Of a DNA stretch of 24,284 nt, positions 1 through 8,381 are shown piece after piece; the first letter of the stretch is position 1, and each line of letters opens with the position of its first letter. The stretch spans positions 1 through 24,284 of the forward strand of contig JALGZR010000110.1 in NCBI GenBank assembly GCA_025774805.1, given 5' to 3'. The notes below the pieces were generated by a model. The model did not search any database. It was not told the origin of the DNA and saw nothing but the letters and a program-made list of their open reading frames with translations. The stretch comes from a bacterium. Its GTDB lineage: Bacteria > ARS69. The position numbers and the translations under genes were made by a program.

Positions 1-20
1 CTAGCGCGGAGGGCTGAGGC

Positions 21-1511
21 TTGTCCATGCTCGCGAGCGCAGCCGAGCGGCTGACGAAGTGGTGGGGCGGGGCCAACGGCACCCAGCGCGCGCTGGTCGC
101 CGGTGGCGTGGCGGCCGGTCTCCTCTCCATCGGGCTGGTCGTGTTCTGGTCGGCACAGCCCGACTACGTGGTTCTCTTCAGCGGAGTGGGGGCCGACGCC
201 GCCGGGCCCATCCTCGATGAACTGGATCAGGCGAGCGTGGCCTATCGGGTGGCCCACCGTGGGGGGACCATTCTCGTGCCGTCCGACCAGGTCGGAGAGC
301 TCCGCATGCGGATCGCGGGAAAAGGCCTCACCGGGGACACGACGGTCGGCTACGAGATCTTCGACAAGTCCAGCCTGGGGATGACGGAGTTTCTCCAGCA
401 CGTGAATTATCGCAGAGCGCTCGAGGGAGAGCTGATCCGAACCGTGGTCTCGCTCGAGGAGGTGCGGAACGCGCGCGTGCACCTCGCCATGCCGGAGAAG
501 AACGTCTTCGCCCGCGAACAGATGCCTCCCAGTGCTTCGGTCATTCTCGATCTCGTGCCGGGAGCCAGGCTCCGCGCCGACCAGGTTCGGGGAATCGTCG
601 CCTTGATGGCCGCTTCGGTCGAGGGCCTGGATCCGGCCGGAGTGACCGTCGTCGACTCGTCGGGCCGGGAGCTCGGGGGGGGCGGCGGCTCCGGTGAGTT
701 CGCCGCGTCGTCGGAGCAGCTCCGAATCCAGCAGGACGTCGAGAGTCATTTCCAGCGCAAGGTGACCTCCCTTCTCGAGCAGGCTCTGGGGGCCGGCCAG
801 GCGGTGGTGCAGATCCATGCCGCGCTCGACTTCGAGCGCGTCGAGCGGTCGGTGGAGACGTACGATCCCCAGTCCGCCACGATTCGCAGCGAGCAGAGGA
901 TGACGGGATCCGGAAACGCCGGGGAGTCGAACGAGACGATCTTGACGAACTACGAGATCGACAAGACCGTCGAGCGCATCCTCGGCTCCGTCGGAAGCAT
1001 TCAGCGGCTGTCGGTCGCCGTGCTCGTGAACGGTGAGTACCGGACGAACGAGAACGGGGAGACCGTCTACGCCGAACGCTCGGCCGAGGAGCTCGCCACG
1101 CTCGAGGCCGTGGTCAAGGACGCGGTGGGGTACGACGCCGATCGCGGGGACAGCCTGGAGATCGCGACCCTCCGGTTCGCCGAGCCCCCCGGCGGCGAGC
1201 TCGCCGGATCGCCTCTCCCGTGGTGGCTGCTCTTCCCGAGCATGGGCTCCCTCCTCCGCAGCCTCGTGATCCTGCTCGCGATCGCCCTCGTCGCGTGGGG
1301 TCTGCGCCAGTCGTCGCGCATCCTCGTGCACGCAGTCGAGGCCGACCGGCGGCGGCGCGAGCGGATCATGGCGATGGAGCAGTCCCAGGCGGACGAAGCG
1401 GATATTCGCAAAGAGGTCATCCGGGAGCAGATGAACTCGCTGGCGCACGACCGTCCGAACGAGGTCGCGCAGGTTCTCCGTAGCTGGCTCGTCGAAGAGA
1501 AGTCCTCATGA
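21..1511 (+). CDS. fliF: Flagellar MS-ring protein FliF
   Basis: FliF forms the inner-membrane MS ring that houses the export gate and anchors the C ring. The 496-residue product has a transmembrane helix near residues 24-44, a periplasmic ring-building region (with 'LEGELIRTV' and 'ARVHLAMPE' typical of the YscJ/FliF family), a second helix near 410-428, and a charged cytoplasmic tail that would bind FliG. E. coli FliF is about 550 residues, so this one is slightly short but complete. I chose the TTG at 21 because GGAGG at 8-12 lies 8 bases upstream; the ATG at 27 is the alternative. The stop overlaps the fliG start by 4 bases. Family assignment is very secure. Confidence 0.97.
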   Translation: MSMLASAAERLTKWWGGANGTQRALVAGGVAAGLLSIGLVVFWSAQPDYVVLFSGVGADAAGPILDELDQASVAYRVAHRGGTILVPSDQVGELRMRIAGKGLTGDTTVGYEIFDKSSLGMTEFLQHVNYRRALEGELIRTVVSLEEVRNARVHLAMPEKNVFAREQMPPSASVILDLVPGARLRADQVRGIVALMAASVEGLDPAGVTVVDSSGRELGGGGGSGEFAASSEQLRIQQDVESHFQRKVTSLLEQALGAGQAVVQIHAALDFERVERSVETYDPQSATIRSEQRMTGSGNAGESNETILTNYEIDKTVERILGSVGSIQRLSVAVLVNGEYRTNENGETVYAERSAEELATLEAVVKDAVGYDADRGDSLEIATLRFAEPPGGELAGSPLPWWLLFPSMGSLLRSLVILLAIALVAWGLRQSSRILVHAVEADRRRRERIMAMEQSQADEADIRKEVIREQMNSLAHDRPNEVAQVLRSWLVEEKSS

Positions 1512-2524
1512 ACAAATCCGAAGTCGAGTACCAGAACCTGACCGGGCGTCAGAAGGCCGCGATTCTCCTCGTGGCCCTGGGTCCCCGCACGGCCAGCGAG
1601 GTCATGAAGCAGTTCAGTCCCCGCGAGGTGGAGGAGGTCTCCCTCGAGATCGCGGAGCTCGGCAACGTTCCGAACGACCTCATCGAGCGCGTGCTCGCGG
1701 AGTTCTACGAGAACACGATCGGAAAGCGGAAGGTGCAGCAGGGCGGGGTGGACTACGCCCGACAAGTTCTCAAGTCGTCCTTCGGCGGGGAGACGGGAGA
1801 GGAGATCATGACGAAGGTCCTCAACGCGATCCACTCCCGCAGCTTCCGGGTTCTCAAGCACCTCGACGCCAGCCAGCTCATCTCCTTTCTCCAGGACGAG
1901 CATCCTCAGACGATCGCGCTCGTCCTCGTGCACCTCACCTCGAAGCAGGCGGGCACCGTGATGACGGGGCTCTCCGAGGATCTCCAGGGGGACGTGGCCC
2001 TGCGGATGGCCCGGATCGGACACATCGCGCCGGGGGCCATCGACACGATCGAGAAGCAGCTCGAGGAGCACGTCAGCGCGATCAGCCTCGCGAGCTCGGC
2101 CACGGGAGGTCCGGAGGCGGTGGTCAGCGTGCTCCACCAGGTCGATCGCGCCACCGAGGAGAGCATCCTCGAGTCGATCGCCGAGGAGGACCCCGATCTC
2201 GCGGACGAGATCCGGAACATGATGTTCGTGTTCGAGGACATCACGAAGCTCGACGACCGCGCGATCCGCGAGATGCTCAAGGAGGTCGAGGTCAAGGAGC
2301 TGGCGCTCGCGCTCAAGGGAGCGAGCGAGGAGATCAAGAGCAAGATCTTCACGAACATGTCGAAGCGGGCCCGCGAGGGGATTCTCGAGGACATGGAGTA
2401 CATGGGTCCGGTGCGGCTCGCCGACGTCGAGGGAGCGCAGGTGACCGTGCTCAACGTCTTCCGCCGACTCGAGGAGGAGGGCACGGTGAACCTGACCGGA
2501 GCCGAGGACACCCTTGTCGCCTGA
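1508..2524 (+). CDS. fliG: Flagellar motor switch protein FliG
   Basis: FliG is the C-ring protein that contacts MotA and transmits torque; its N-terminal part binds the FliF tail. The 338-residue length is normal. Visible signatures are an N-terminal FliF-binding domain (about 1-110), the EHPQT motif of the middle domain at residues 131-135 (FliM contact), the MFVF hinge motif at 239-242, and a C-terminal charged helix (about 278-300) that interacts with the stator. The ATG at 1508 overlaps the fliF stop as ATGA, so translation is probably coupled. All FliG domains are intact, which contrasts with the broken motA downstream. Confidence 0.98.
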   Translation: MNKSEVEYQNLTGRQKAAILLVALGPRTASEVMKQFSPREVEEVSLEIAELGNVPNDLIERVLAEFYENTIGKRKVQQGGVDYARQVLKSSFGGETGEEIMTKVLNAIHSRSFRVLKHLDASQLISFLQDEHPQTIALVLVHLTSKQAGTVMTGLSEDLQGDVALRMARIGHIAPGAIDTIEKQLEEHVSAISLASSATGGPEAVVSVLHQVDRATEESILESIAEEDPDLADEIRNMMFVFEDITKLDDRAIREMLKEVEVKELALALKGASEEIKSKIFTNMSKRAREGILEDMEYMGPVRLADVEGAQVTVLNVFRRLEEEGTVNLTGAEDTLVA

Positions 2525-3161
2525 CGTCATCAAGGAAGAGGAGTTCCGGGCGCTTTACGAGCCGGCCGACGGAACGGACGCGGAGGCCGGTCGGCCCCGG
2601 CGCTTCGACTCCCAGCGCGCCCGGATCCGGGAGCTGCTCCGGCGCCTCGACGCAGCGGAGGAGCGCGAGCGTCGCCACGTCGAGGAAGCGGTCGCCCGGG
2701 TTCGCGAACAGGCTCTCGAGGAGGCGCGTGAGGAGTACGGCAGGGCCGCGGAGGCGTTTCGGGGCGCGGTGGACGAGCTTCGCGCGACCGTGGAGGGACA
2801 GAGCGAGATCGCCGGGGAGGAGATCGTGGAGCTGGCGGTGGCCGTCGCCTCCAAAGTTCTGAGACGGGAGATCCGGCGGGACGACGAGTTCGTGGTCCGG
2901 CTCGTGCGCCGTTGCCTGCTCCGAATCGCCCGTCGCTCCTCCGTTCAGATTCGAGTCCACCCGGAGGACCACGAGCGAATCGCGCAGCGCGCAGAGGAGT
3001 TGATTGCAGAGACGGGAGCGCGCCACGAGGTCTCGATCGTGAAGGACCAACGGGTGGATCGGGGGGGATGCGTGGTGGAGACGCCGGACTTCGTCGTGGA
3101 CGGGACGATGCGATCACAGCTCGGGACCGCCGCCGAAGCGCTCGCGGGAGAGGGAACATGA
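2514..3161 (+). CDS. fliH: Flagellar assembly protein FliH (export ATPase regulator)
   Basis: FliH binds and regulates the export ATPase FliI and tethers it to the C ring. The 215-residue product has a charged, helical, coiled-coil-like N-terminal half (about 35-95) and a C-terminal FliH/V-ATPase E-like domain with 'DQRVDRGGCVVET' near residues 178-190. The TTG start at 2514 has GAGG 7 bases upstream and overlaps the fliG stop by 11 bases; no better start is available without losing the N-terminus. Its place between fliG and fliI is the classic one. FliH diverges widely in sequence, so the call rests on the C-terminal motif plus position. Confidence 0.93.
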   Translation: MSPDVIKEEEFRALYEPADGTDAEAGRPRRFDSQRARIRELLRRLDAAEERERRHVEEAVARVREQALEEAREEYGRAAEAFRGAVDELRATVEGQSEIAGEEIVELAVAVASKVLRREIRRDDEFVVRLVRRCLLRIARRSSVQIRVHPEDHERIAQRAEELIAETGARHEVSIVKDQRVDRGGCVVETPDFVVDGTMRSQLGTAAEALAGEGT

Positions 3162-4498
3162 CCCGGACCCGCCGCATGATCCGACAGCTCGAACGCGCGG
3201 ATCTCCTCCGGGTGCACGGCCGGGTGATCCGCAGCATCGGCGCGGTGGTCGAGGCATCGGGTCCGCCCGCCTTCGTGGGGGAGATCTGTCGGATCCACGT
3301 CTCGCGTAACGAACCCCCCGTCCCGGCGGAGGTGGTCGGCTTCGCGGAGGGACGGGTCGTTCTCATGCCCTGGGGATCGGCGGCGGGCATCCGTCCCGGT
3401 TCGGAGGTCGTGGGAACCGGCTCCGCCCTCACCGTGGGCGTCGGAGACGAGTTGATGGGGCGGGTTCTCGACGGGCTCGGCCGCCCCATCGACGACCGCG
3501 GCCCGCTCCTGTCGGGAGAGCGTCGGCCCGTGCGCGGCCCGACGCTGAACCCGCTCCACCGGGTGTCCCCGAAGGAGCCCCTGGTCACCGGCATCCGGTC
3601 GATCGATGCCCTGGTCACCTGCGCGCGCGGCCAGCGGCTCGGTCTTTTCGCGGGAGGGGGCGTGGGGAAGAGCGTGCTGCTGGGAATGCTCGGGCGGACC
3701 TCGGACGCCGACGTGAACGTCCTCGCGCTCGTCGGCGAACGGGGGCGCGAGGTCGTCGAGTTCCTCGAGCAGGAGCTCGGCGAGGACGGTCTCGCCCGGT
3801 CGGTGGTCGTCGTCGCGACGTCGGACGAATCACCGCTGAAGCGCGTCCAGGCGGCTCGCGTGGCCTGCGCGATCGGGGAGTCGTTCCGGGACGAGGGCAA
3901 GCACGTCCTTCTGCTCATGGACAGCTTGACCCGCGTGGCGATGGCCCAACGCGAGATCGGCCTCGCGGCCGGAGAGCCGCCCACGACACGAGGCTATCCG
4001 CCCTCGTCGTTCGCGATTCTCCCCGAGATCGTCGAGCGCGCGGGAGCGACGCGGGACGGCTCGGTGACCGGCTTCTACTCGGTGCTTCTGGAGGGCGACG
4101 ACATCGATGCACCGCTGTCCGACGCGGCGCGCGCGGTCCTTGACGGACACATCGTACTCGCGCGCGAGCTCGCCACGGTCGGTCACTACCCAGCGGTCGA
4201 TCCGCTCGCGAGCGTGAGCCGGATGCGCGACGACGCGCAGGATCCGGAGATGCTCACGAGCTGTCGGGAGATGATCGAGCTCCTCGCGGTGCGACGTGAC
4301 ATGGCGGATCTCCTGGCGATCGGTGCCTACAAAGCGGGCTCCGATCCCCGGGTCGACCGCGCGCTCGAGCGGGAAGAGGCGATGAACGGTTTCCTCCGTC
4401 AGGGAAGAAGGGAGAAGTCCACCTGGGAGGAGACGCGGAAGCGGGTGATCGGGCTGATGGCCTCGCGTACGGAGGAGGCCGGTGTTCCGACTGGATAA
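3158..4498 (+). CDS. fliI: Flagellum-specific export ATPase FliI
   Basis: FliI is the F1-beta-like hexameric ATPase that energises the flagellar type III export apparatus. The 446-residue product shows a beta-barrel N-domain, Walker A AGGGVGKS at residues 165-172, GERGRE at 193-198 around the catalytic glutamate, and Walker B ending in the Asp at 255 (LLLMDSLTR). PTTRGYPPS (275-283) is typical of type III ATPases. The reading frame is open upstream to 2912, but the ATG at 3158 overlaps the fliH stop as ATGA and yields the normal family length, so I reject the longer version. It overlaps fliJ by 17 bases. Confidence 0.98.
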   Translation: MTRTRRMIRQLERADLLRVHGRVIRSIGAVVEASGPPAFVGEICRIHVSRNEPPVPAEVVGFAEGRVVLMPWGSAAGIRPGSEVVGTGSALTVGVGDELMGRVLDGLGRPIDDRGPLLSGERRPVRGPTLNPLHRVSPKEPLVTGIRSIDALVTCARGQRLGLFAGGGVGKSVLLGMLGRTSDADVNVLALVGERGREVVEFLEQELGEDGLARSVVVVATSDESPLKRVQAARVACAIGESFRDEGKHVLLLMDSLTRVAMAQREIGLAAGEPPTTRGYPPSSFAILPEIVERAGATRDGSVTGFYSVLLEGDDIDAPLSDAARAVLDGHIVLARELATVGHYPAVDPLASVSRMRDDAQDPEMLTSCREMIELLAVRRDMADLLAIGAYKAGSDPRVDRALEREEAMNGFLRQGRREKSTWEETRKRVIGLMASRTEEAGVPTG

Positions 4499-5018
4499 GG
4501 TCCTTCACCACAGGGAGCTCCTCGAGAAGGAGGCGCGGGCCGAACGGGCCGAGGCCGAGCGCCGGGCGAACGCGCTCGAGGGGGCGATCGAGTCGGTGCG
4601 CCGGGAGAGGGGCTCCTGCCCCGAGGACGTCGGAGAAGGAGAACCGGAGGCGGTCGTCACGGAGCTCGCGCAGTGGTCCCGCTACGCGGAGGGCCTTCGC
4701 CGGCGGGAGCGAGGCCTGGAGCAGCGGCTCGCGGCGATTCGCCCGAAGTTGGAGGAGCGGATTCGAGCCCACCAGGAGATCCGAAAGGAGGTGGAAGGGT
4801 TGCGGAAGCTGAGAGCGAGGCATCTCGCGCGGCGCCGCCGCTTGCGCGAGCGGAAGGGCCAGGAGGCGATCGACGACGCGGCCTCCCGGCGAAGGATTCC
4901 GGGACCCGGCACGGAATTCCCGAAGATGACGGAGCCCGGGCACCGCGGTCATTCTGCGGAAACGGCGGGAGAGCCCGCCGGGACGGATCGGAACCCAGAT
5001 CGAGGGACGGGACGATGA
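4482..5018 (+). CDS. fliJ: Flagellar export chaperone FliJ
   Basis: FliJ is a small coiled-coil protein that inserts into the FliI hexamer like the gamma subunit of F1 and helps couple export to FlhA. The 178-residue product begins FRLDKVLHHRELLE, a recognisable FliJ start, and continues as a long, highly charged helical coiled coil to about residue 130. The C-terminal 45 residues look disordered (Pro, Gly, Thr and charge rich) and make it somewhat longer than typical FliJ (about 147). The GTG at 4482 follows GGAGGAGG at 4471-4478. It is sandwiched between fliI and a motE-like gene with overlaps on both sides. Confidence 0.9.
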   Translation: MFRLDKVLHHRELLEKEARAERAEAERRANALEGAIESVRRERGSCPEDVGEGEPEAVVTELAQWSRYAEGLRRRERGLEQRLAAIRPKLEERIRAHQEIRKEVEGLRKLRARHLARRRRLRERKGQEAIDDAASRRRIPGPGTEFPKMTEPGHRGHSAETAGEPAGTDRNPDRGTGR

Positions 5019-5620
5019 GCGGAACGGATGTTGCACAGAAGCCGCCCGAGGAAACCGCCGGTGAGGAGCAGCCCACGAAGAGGGGCGGCAACTTTCGGGC
5101 CTTCCTGAAGATCTGGCTGCCGTTCCCCGTGATCCTGGGGGCGCTCCTCTTCTTCCAGTTCAAGACCGGGAACTTGGGGAAGTCGGAGCCGCCGCCCGAG
5201 GAGGAGACGGGGGTTTTCGAGGGAGCCGGATCGGGCCTTCCCATTCTCCTTCAGGCGCTGCAGGAGGAGCGGGCGGCCCTTCAACAGGACTGGGAAGACC
5301 TTCGGTTCGCGGAGAGGCGGATCTTCCTCGAGCAGGGGGAGATCGAGGAGCGGAAGGAAGAGGTGCAGACGCTCCTGACCCGCGTGGAGGCGAAGGTCCA
5401 GGTGATGGAAGAGGAGAGGGATCGAATGCTCGGCCAGCTCGCCCGGGTCTACGAGACGATGAAACCGGACGCGGCCGCGGAGATCCTCTCGGGAGTCGAC
5501 GTCGAGACGTCGACGGAGATCATCCGGCGCATGAAGGAACGCGCCGCGGCCCAGGTGATGGCGAGCCTGGAACCGAAGGCCGCGGCCCGCATCAGCCAGA
5601 GGATGCTCCGGATTCCCTGA
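5015..5620 (+). CDS. MotE-like membrane coiled-coil protein with MgtE-N-type domain
   Basis: This 201-residue product has a charged cytoplasmic N-terminus, one transmembrane helix (about residues 31-48), a long coiled coil (about 75-145), and a C-terminal module 'MKPDAAAEILSGVD...' (about 148-195) resembling the MgtE intracellular N domain. The architecture matches proteins often encoded between fliJ and fliK in many phyla, and MotE of rhizobia, which acts as a periplasmic chaperone for MotC. MotE function here is inference. The coiled coil and MgtE-N-like module would sit outside the membrane. The ATG at 5015 overlaps the fliJ stop (ATGA). The frame is open back to 4673 but that part overlaps fliJ. 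Confidence 0.8.
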   Translation: MSGTDVAQKPPEETAGEEQPTKRGGNFRAFLKIWLPFPVILGALLFFQFKTGNLGKSEPPPEEETGVFEGAGSGLPILLQALQEERAALQQDWEDLRFAERRIFLEQGEIEERKEEVQTLLTRVEAKVQVMEEERDRMLGQLARVYETMKPDAAAEILSGVDVETSTEIIRRMKERAAAQVMASLEPKAAARISQRMLRIP

Positions 5621-5650
5621 CCCTCCTCGAAAGGCGTGGAGGACTCGAAT

Positions 5651-7612
5651 TTGGAGACCCATTTCCCGAAGGAGGCGCGGCCGGCCCGCGCCGTTTCCGC
5701 GCCGGAGACGGCCGTTCACTCGTTGAGCGGCCTCGTCGCGTTTCCCGAGATCTTCCGCGCCGTGGAGAGCGAGCGGCCGGTGGACGTGACGCCGGACCGG
5801 CCCCCGGAGGCGCGAACGGCCGCCCGGTCGAAGACGAGCGAGCCGAATTCCGGTAGAGCGTTCGTCGAGCGCCCATCCGGAAACCCGGGGTACCGCTCCA
5901 CACGATCCTCGATCCCGGAGGGGGCCGATCGGCCGGGGTCCGCAACCCGACCGGAGGCGCGCGAGAGCGGGGTCCCGAGGGAGGCGCGGCCGGCCGACGC
6001 GCGGGCCGCCTTCCGCCCCGCCGACCCGGCGCGACCCGAGAAGGGCGGCGCGCTACCGCCGGAAGAAGGGGTCGCCCCGTCGCCCGCCCGTGCGGAAGGA
6101 GGGGCCCGTCGGGGCGTGGTGCCGGTCGAACCGGGCACGGCGGAGAGTCGGGATCGCTCTCCGGCGAGGGAGCTCTCCCGCTCCTCGGCGGGCGGGCACG
6201 CGCCGGAGCGATCGACGGACGCGCCGCGCGGTCCGGTCGTCGCGCCCGGTGCCGAGACCTCCACGAGGAGGCCGGGTTCTCTCGCCCGATCCGACTCCGA
6301 ACGTCGGCCGAACGACCCGCGAAGCTTCTCCCGGCCCGTCCCCCCGAGGCCCGAGGCGACGGTCCGCTCCCAAGGGTTCCCGGCGGTTCCGGGGTCGGAG
6401 CCGACCGTCCCCCGGGAAGACGGGTCGGAGACCCGCCCCGCCGATTCGACCGGGAGGACCTCGCGCCCCGCTGCCCTCGACGCGCGCGCCCTCGAGACGG
6501 CTCCGCGAACCGCGGGGGGGGAGAACCGGGGGGCTCCGGTCCCCTCGCGAACGGGCGTCGCGGAGCTGCGCGGTGGAGACACCGGAAGCCGCACCTCGGG
6601 TCCTGACATTCGCGCGGCGGAGACCGAACTCCGCATGAACCTCCCGGAGCCCCGCGGAACGGAGGCCCGACCTCGGGTCGCGGCCGCGGGGCCGCGCGCG
6701 ACGGAGATCGGGTCGCGGCTCGCATTCGGCGTGCTGCGCGTCACCGAGGCCGGGCCCGCGGTCGGGACCGACGGGGCCCGGCCGGCGGGCCGGGAGCGGG
6801 AAGCCCCGGAAGGCCGGCCCCATCCCGTGCCACAGGAGTCGCGGCCCCCCGCCGGCGTCGTCCGGACCGCAGCGCCCGCCCCGCCGCTCGAAGGTCGATC
6901 TTCGGCCCCGGTCCCCGAGGAGTCTCTCCGGGACGCGGTCCCTCGAACGGACCCTCCGGCCGCGCGAGCCGTCGTGCCGCCGACCGCCGCCTCGGCCCGC
7001 GCGGCCGAAGCGAGGGCCGACGGAGCCGAGATTCGGGAGAGTCGGGCAACGACCCGGACCTCGTCGGTGTCGCGTCCGGCGGCCCCGGTTGCCGCGGCCT
7101 CCGCCGCCGCGGCGCGTCCCGGCGTCGAGGGAAGCGGGACGCTGACTCACCAGATCGCACTGCCGGCCGCGCGCCCGACGCCCTCCCTCACGCTCCGGGT
7201 GGCTCCCGGGTTCGAGACTCAGCTCGCGACGAAGGCCCAGGAGTTCCTCCGGCAGGGGAGGGCCGAGTTCCGCGTCACGCTTCAGCCCCCTTCCCTCGGG
7301 CGACTTCGGGTGCGGCTCGAGGTGACGGAGAACCGGGCCGTGGCCCGGATCGTCGCGTCGAGCCCCGAGGCGGCGATGACGCTGGGGCGGGAGCGTGAGG
7401 ACCTCTTCCGGGCGTTCCAGGCCCAGGGATTCGAGTCCGTGGACGTCCGCATCGAGGCCGACGACGAGGCCGCCGCCCGCGGCCGTCACGGCCGCGGCGC
7501 CTCGTCCCGGGAGACGGAGGCCGAGACTCACGAGGCCGGTCGGGAGCGGGAGCGGTCCCGCGAACGACCCACCCGGCCCCGGCACGGCGCCGGTGTCGAT
7601 CTGTTCGCATAG
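5651..7612 (+). CDS. fliK: Flagellar hook-length control protein FliK
   Basis: FliK is secreted during hook growth, measures hook length and switches export specificity through FlhB. The 653-residue product is much longer than E. coli FliK (405). Most of it (to about residue 505) is a low-complexity, probably disordered region rich in Arg, Pro, Ala, Glu and Gly, including a 14-residue tandem repeat at 6470-6763. The C-terminal domain (about 7190-7480) has the Flg_hook motif VTLQPPSLGRLRVRLEV, which contacts FlhB. The TTG at 5651 has GGAGG at 5638-5642 with an 8-base spacer; the in-frame GTG at 5636 would add five residues. It lies between a motE-like gene and flgD, the usual place. Confidence 0.92.
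   Translation: METHFPKEARPARAVSAPETAVHSLSGLVAFPEIFRAVESERPVDVTPDRPPEARTAARSKTSEPNSGRAFVERPSGNPGYRSTRSSIPEGADRPGSATRPEARESGVPREARPADARAAFRPADPARPEKGGALPPEEGVAPSPARAEGGARRGVVPVEPGTAESRDRSPARELSRSSAGGHAPERSTDAPRGPVVAPGAETSTRRPGSLARSDSERRPNDPRSFSRPVPPRPEATVRSQGFPAVPGSEPTVPREDGSETRPADSTGRTSRPAALDARALETAPRTAGGENRGAPVPSRTGVAELRGGDTGSRTSGPDIRAAETELRMNLPEPRGTEARPRVAAAGPRATEIGSRLAFGVLRVTEAGPAVGTDGARPAGREREAPEGRPHPVPQESRPPAGVVRTAAPAPPLEGRSSAPVPEESLRDAVPRTDPPAARAVVPPTAASARAAEARADGAEIRESRATTRTSSVSRPAAPVAAASAAAARPGVEGSGTLTHQIALPAARPTPSLTLRVAPGFETQLATKAQEFLRQGRAEFRVTLQPPSLGRLRVRLEVTENRAVARIVASSPEAAMTLGREREDLFRAFQAQGFESVDVRIEADDEAAARGRHGRGASSRETEAETHEAGRERERSRERPTRPRHGAGVDLFA
6470..6763 (+). repeat. Seven tandem 42-bp (14-residue) repeats inside fliK
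   Basis: Seven consecutive 14-codon units can be laid out in the FliK frame, starting AALDARALETAPRT, AGGENRGAPVPSRT, GVAELRGGDTGSRT, SGPDIRAAETELRM, NLPEPRGTEARPRV, AAAGPRATEIGSRL and AFGVLRVTEAGPAV. Position 6 is Arg in all seven, position 7 is small (Ala, Gly or Val), position 9 is usually acidic, and position 13 is Arg in six of seven. The flanking 14-mers are degenerate (only partial matches). The units are diverged at DNA level, so the array is old or selected for its protein pattern. Confidence 0.75.
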
Positions 7613-7632
7613 GAAGGGGAGGGGGAAGGGCG

Positions 7633-8310
7633 ATGGAGATCCCCATAGGAACCAGCATCGACGAGCGGCTCGCGGCCATCGCGGCGGAGAACCGGGTCGA
7701 GCACGGGGAGCTCGGGCGCGACGCGTTCATGAAGCTCCTCGTCAACCAGCTCGCGAATCAGGACCCGCTCGAGCCGTTGACCGATCACGAGTTCGTGGCT
7801 CAGCTCGCCACGTTCTCCAGCCTCGAGCAGCTCGAGAACATGAGCGAGACGATGCAGGCGTCCCTCCTGATGAACCAATCCGTGAACAACACCCTCGCCA
7901 CGACGCTGATCGGCAAGAGGGTTCTTGCGGAGGGGAGCACGGTGCAGCTCGGGGAGGAGGGGGACATCGACTTCCAGCTCGAGCTCGCCACCGAGGCCGA
8001 CGTGGTGATCCTCGTCCGGGACTCGGAGGGAGACCTGGTACGTCGACTCGACCTCGGCCACCGACAGGCCGGGGACAACACGGTCGAGTGGGACGGCCGC
8101 GACGAGAGCGGCGACCGATCCGAGGCGGGGCAGTACGACCTGGAGGTCCTCGCCACGGGAACCGCCGGTGAGGACGTCGCCCACTCCCTGAAGATCCGGG
8201 CGCTCGTGGAGGGCGTCCGGTTCATAGACGGTAGCGGTTTTCTGATGGTCGGAGAGACCACGCTCCCCTTGGCGAGCGTGTTCGAGATCTACGCCGAAGG
8301 GACCCGTTGA
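7633..8310 (+). CDS. flgD: Flagellar hook assembly scaffold FlgD
   Basis: FlgD caps the growing hook, is needed for FlgE polymerisation and is not kept in the finished hook. The 225-residue length is normal. The conserved N-terminal export and assembly segment contains FMKLLVNQLANQDPLEP (about residues 35-51) and FVAQLATFSSLEQLENM (about 56-72), both diagnostic. The C-terminal part carries the Tudor-like and Ig-like folds, with 'DNTVEWDGRDESG' typical of FlgD. The ATG at 7633 is preceded by a purine-rich GGGGAGGGGGAAGGG run. It sits between fliK and flgE, as in many flagellar clusters. Confidence 0.97.
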   Translation: MEIPIGTSIDERLAAIAAENRVEHGELGRDAFMKLLVNQLANQDPLEPLTDHEFVAQLATFSSLEQLENMSETMQASLLMNQSVNNTLATTLIGKRVLAEGSTVQLGEEGDIDFQLELATEADVVILVRDSEGDLVRRLDLGHRQAGDNTVEWDGRDESGDRSEAGQYDLEVLATGTAGEDVAHSLKIRALVEGVRFIDGSGFLMVGETTLPLASVFEIYAEGTR

Positions 8311-8332
8311 GGTCGCGAGAGTGATTTGACGC

Positions 8333-8359
8333 GGCGACCCCGGCTGACCGGGGCCCGCC
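8333..8359 (+). other. Hairpin in the flgE leader
   Basis: In the 71-base flgD-flgE gap, CCCCGG (8338-8343) and CCGGGG (8348-8353) form a perfect 6-bp stem with a CTGA loop. GGCG (8333-8336) can pair with CGCC (8356-8359) to extend it across a 1x2 internal loop. It ends 6 bases before the flgE ribosome site and no T-run follows, so it is not a classic terminator. A role in mRNA processing, stability or translation control of flgE is inference. Confidence 0.45.
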
Positions 8360-8381
8360 AGCAAGGGAGGAAGGATTCCCC

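Noticed and set aside
2912-3157. Upstream extension of fliI
   Set aside because: Overlaps fliH in another frame and encodes an Arg/Gly/Pro-rich segment unlike any FliI; ATG 3158 gives the family length.
6053-7585. 510-codon open frame on the minus strand inside fliK
   Set aside because: It is antisense to a real Flg_hook-containing gene. The region's extreme G+C leaves several frames open, and the product is Arg/Gly/Pro low-complexity with no motif or ribosome site.
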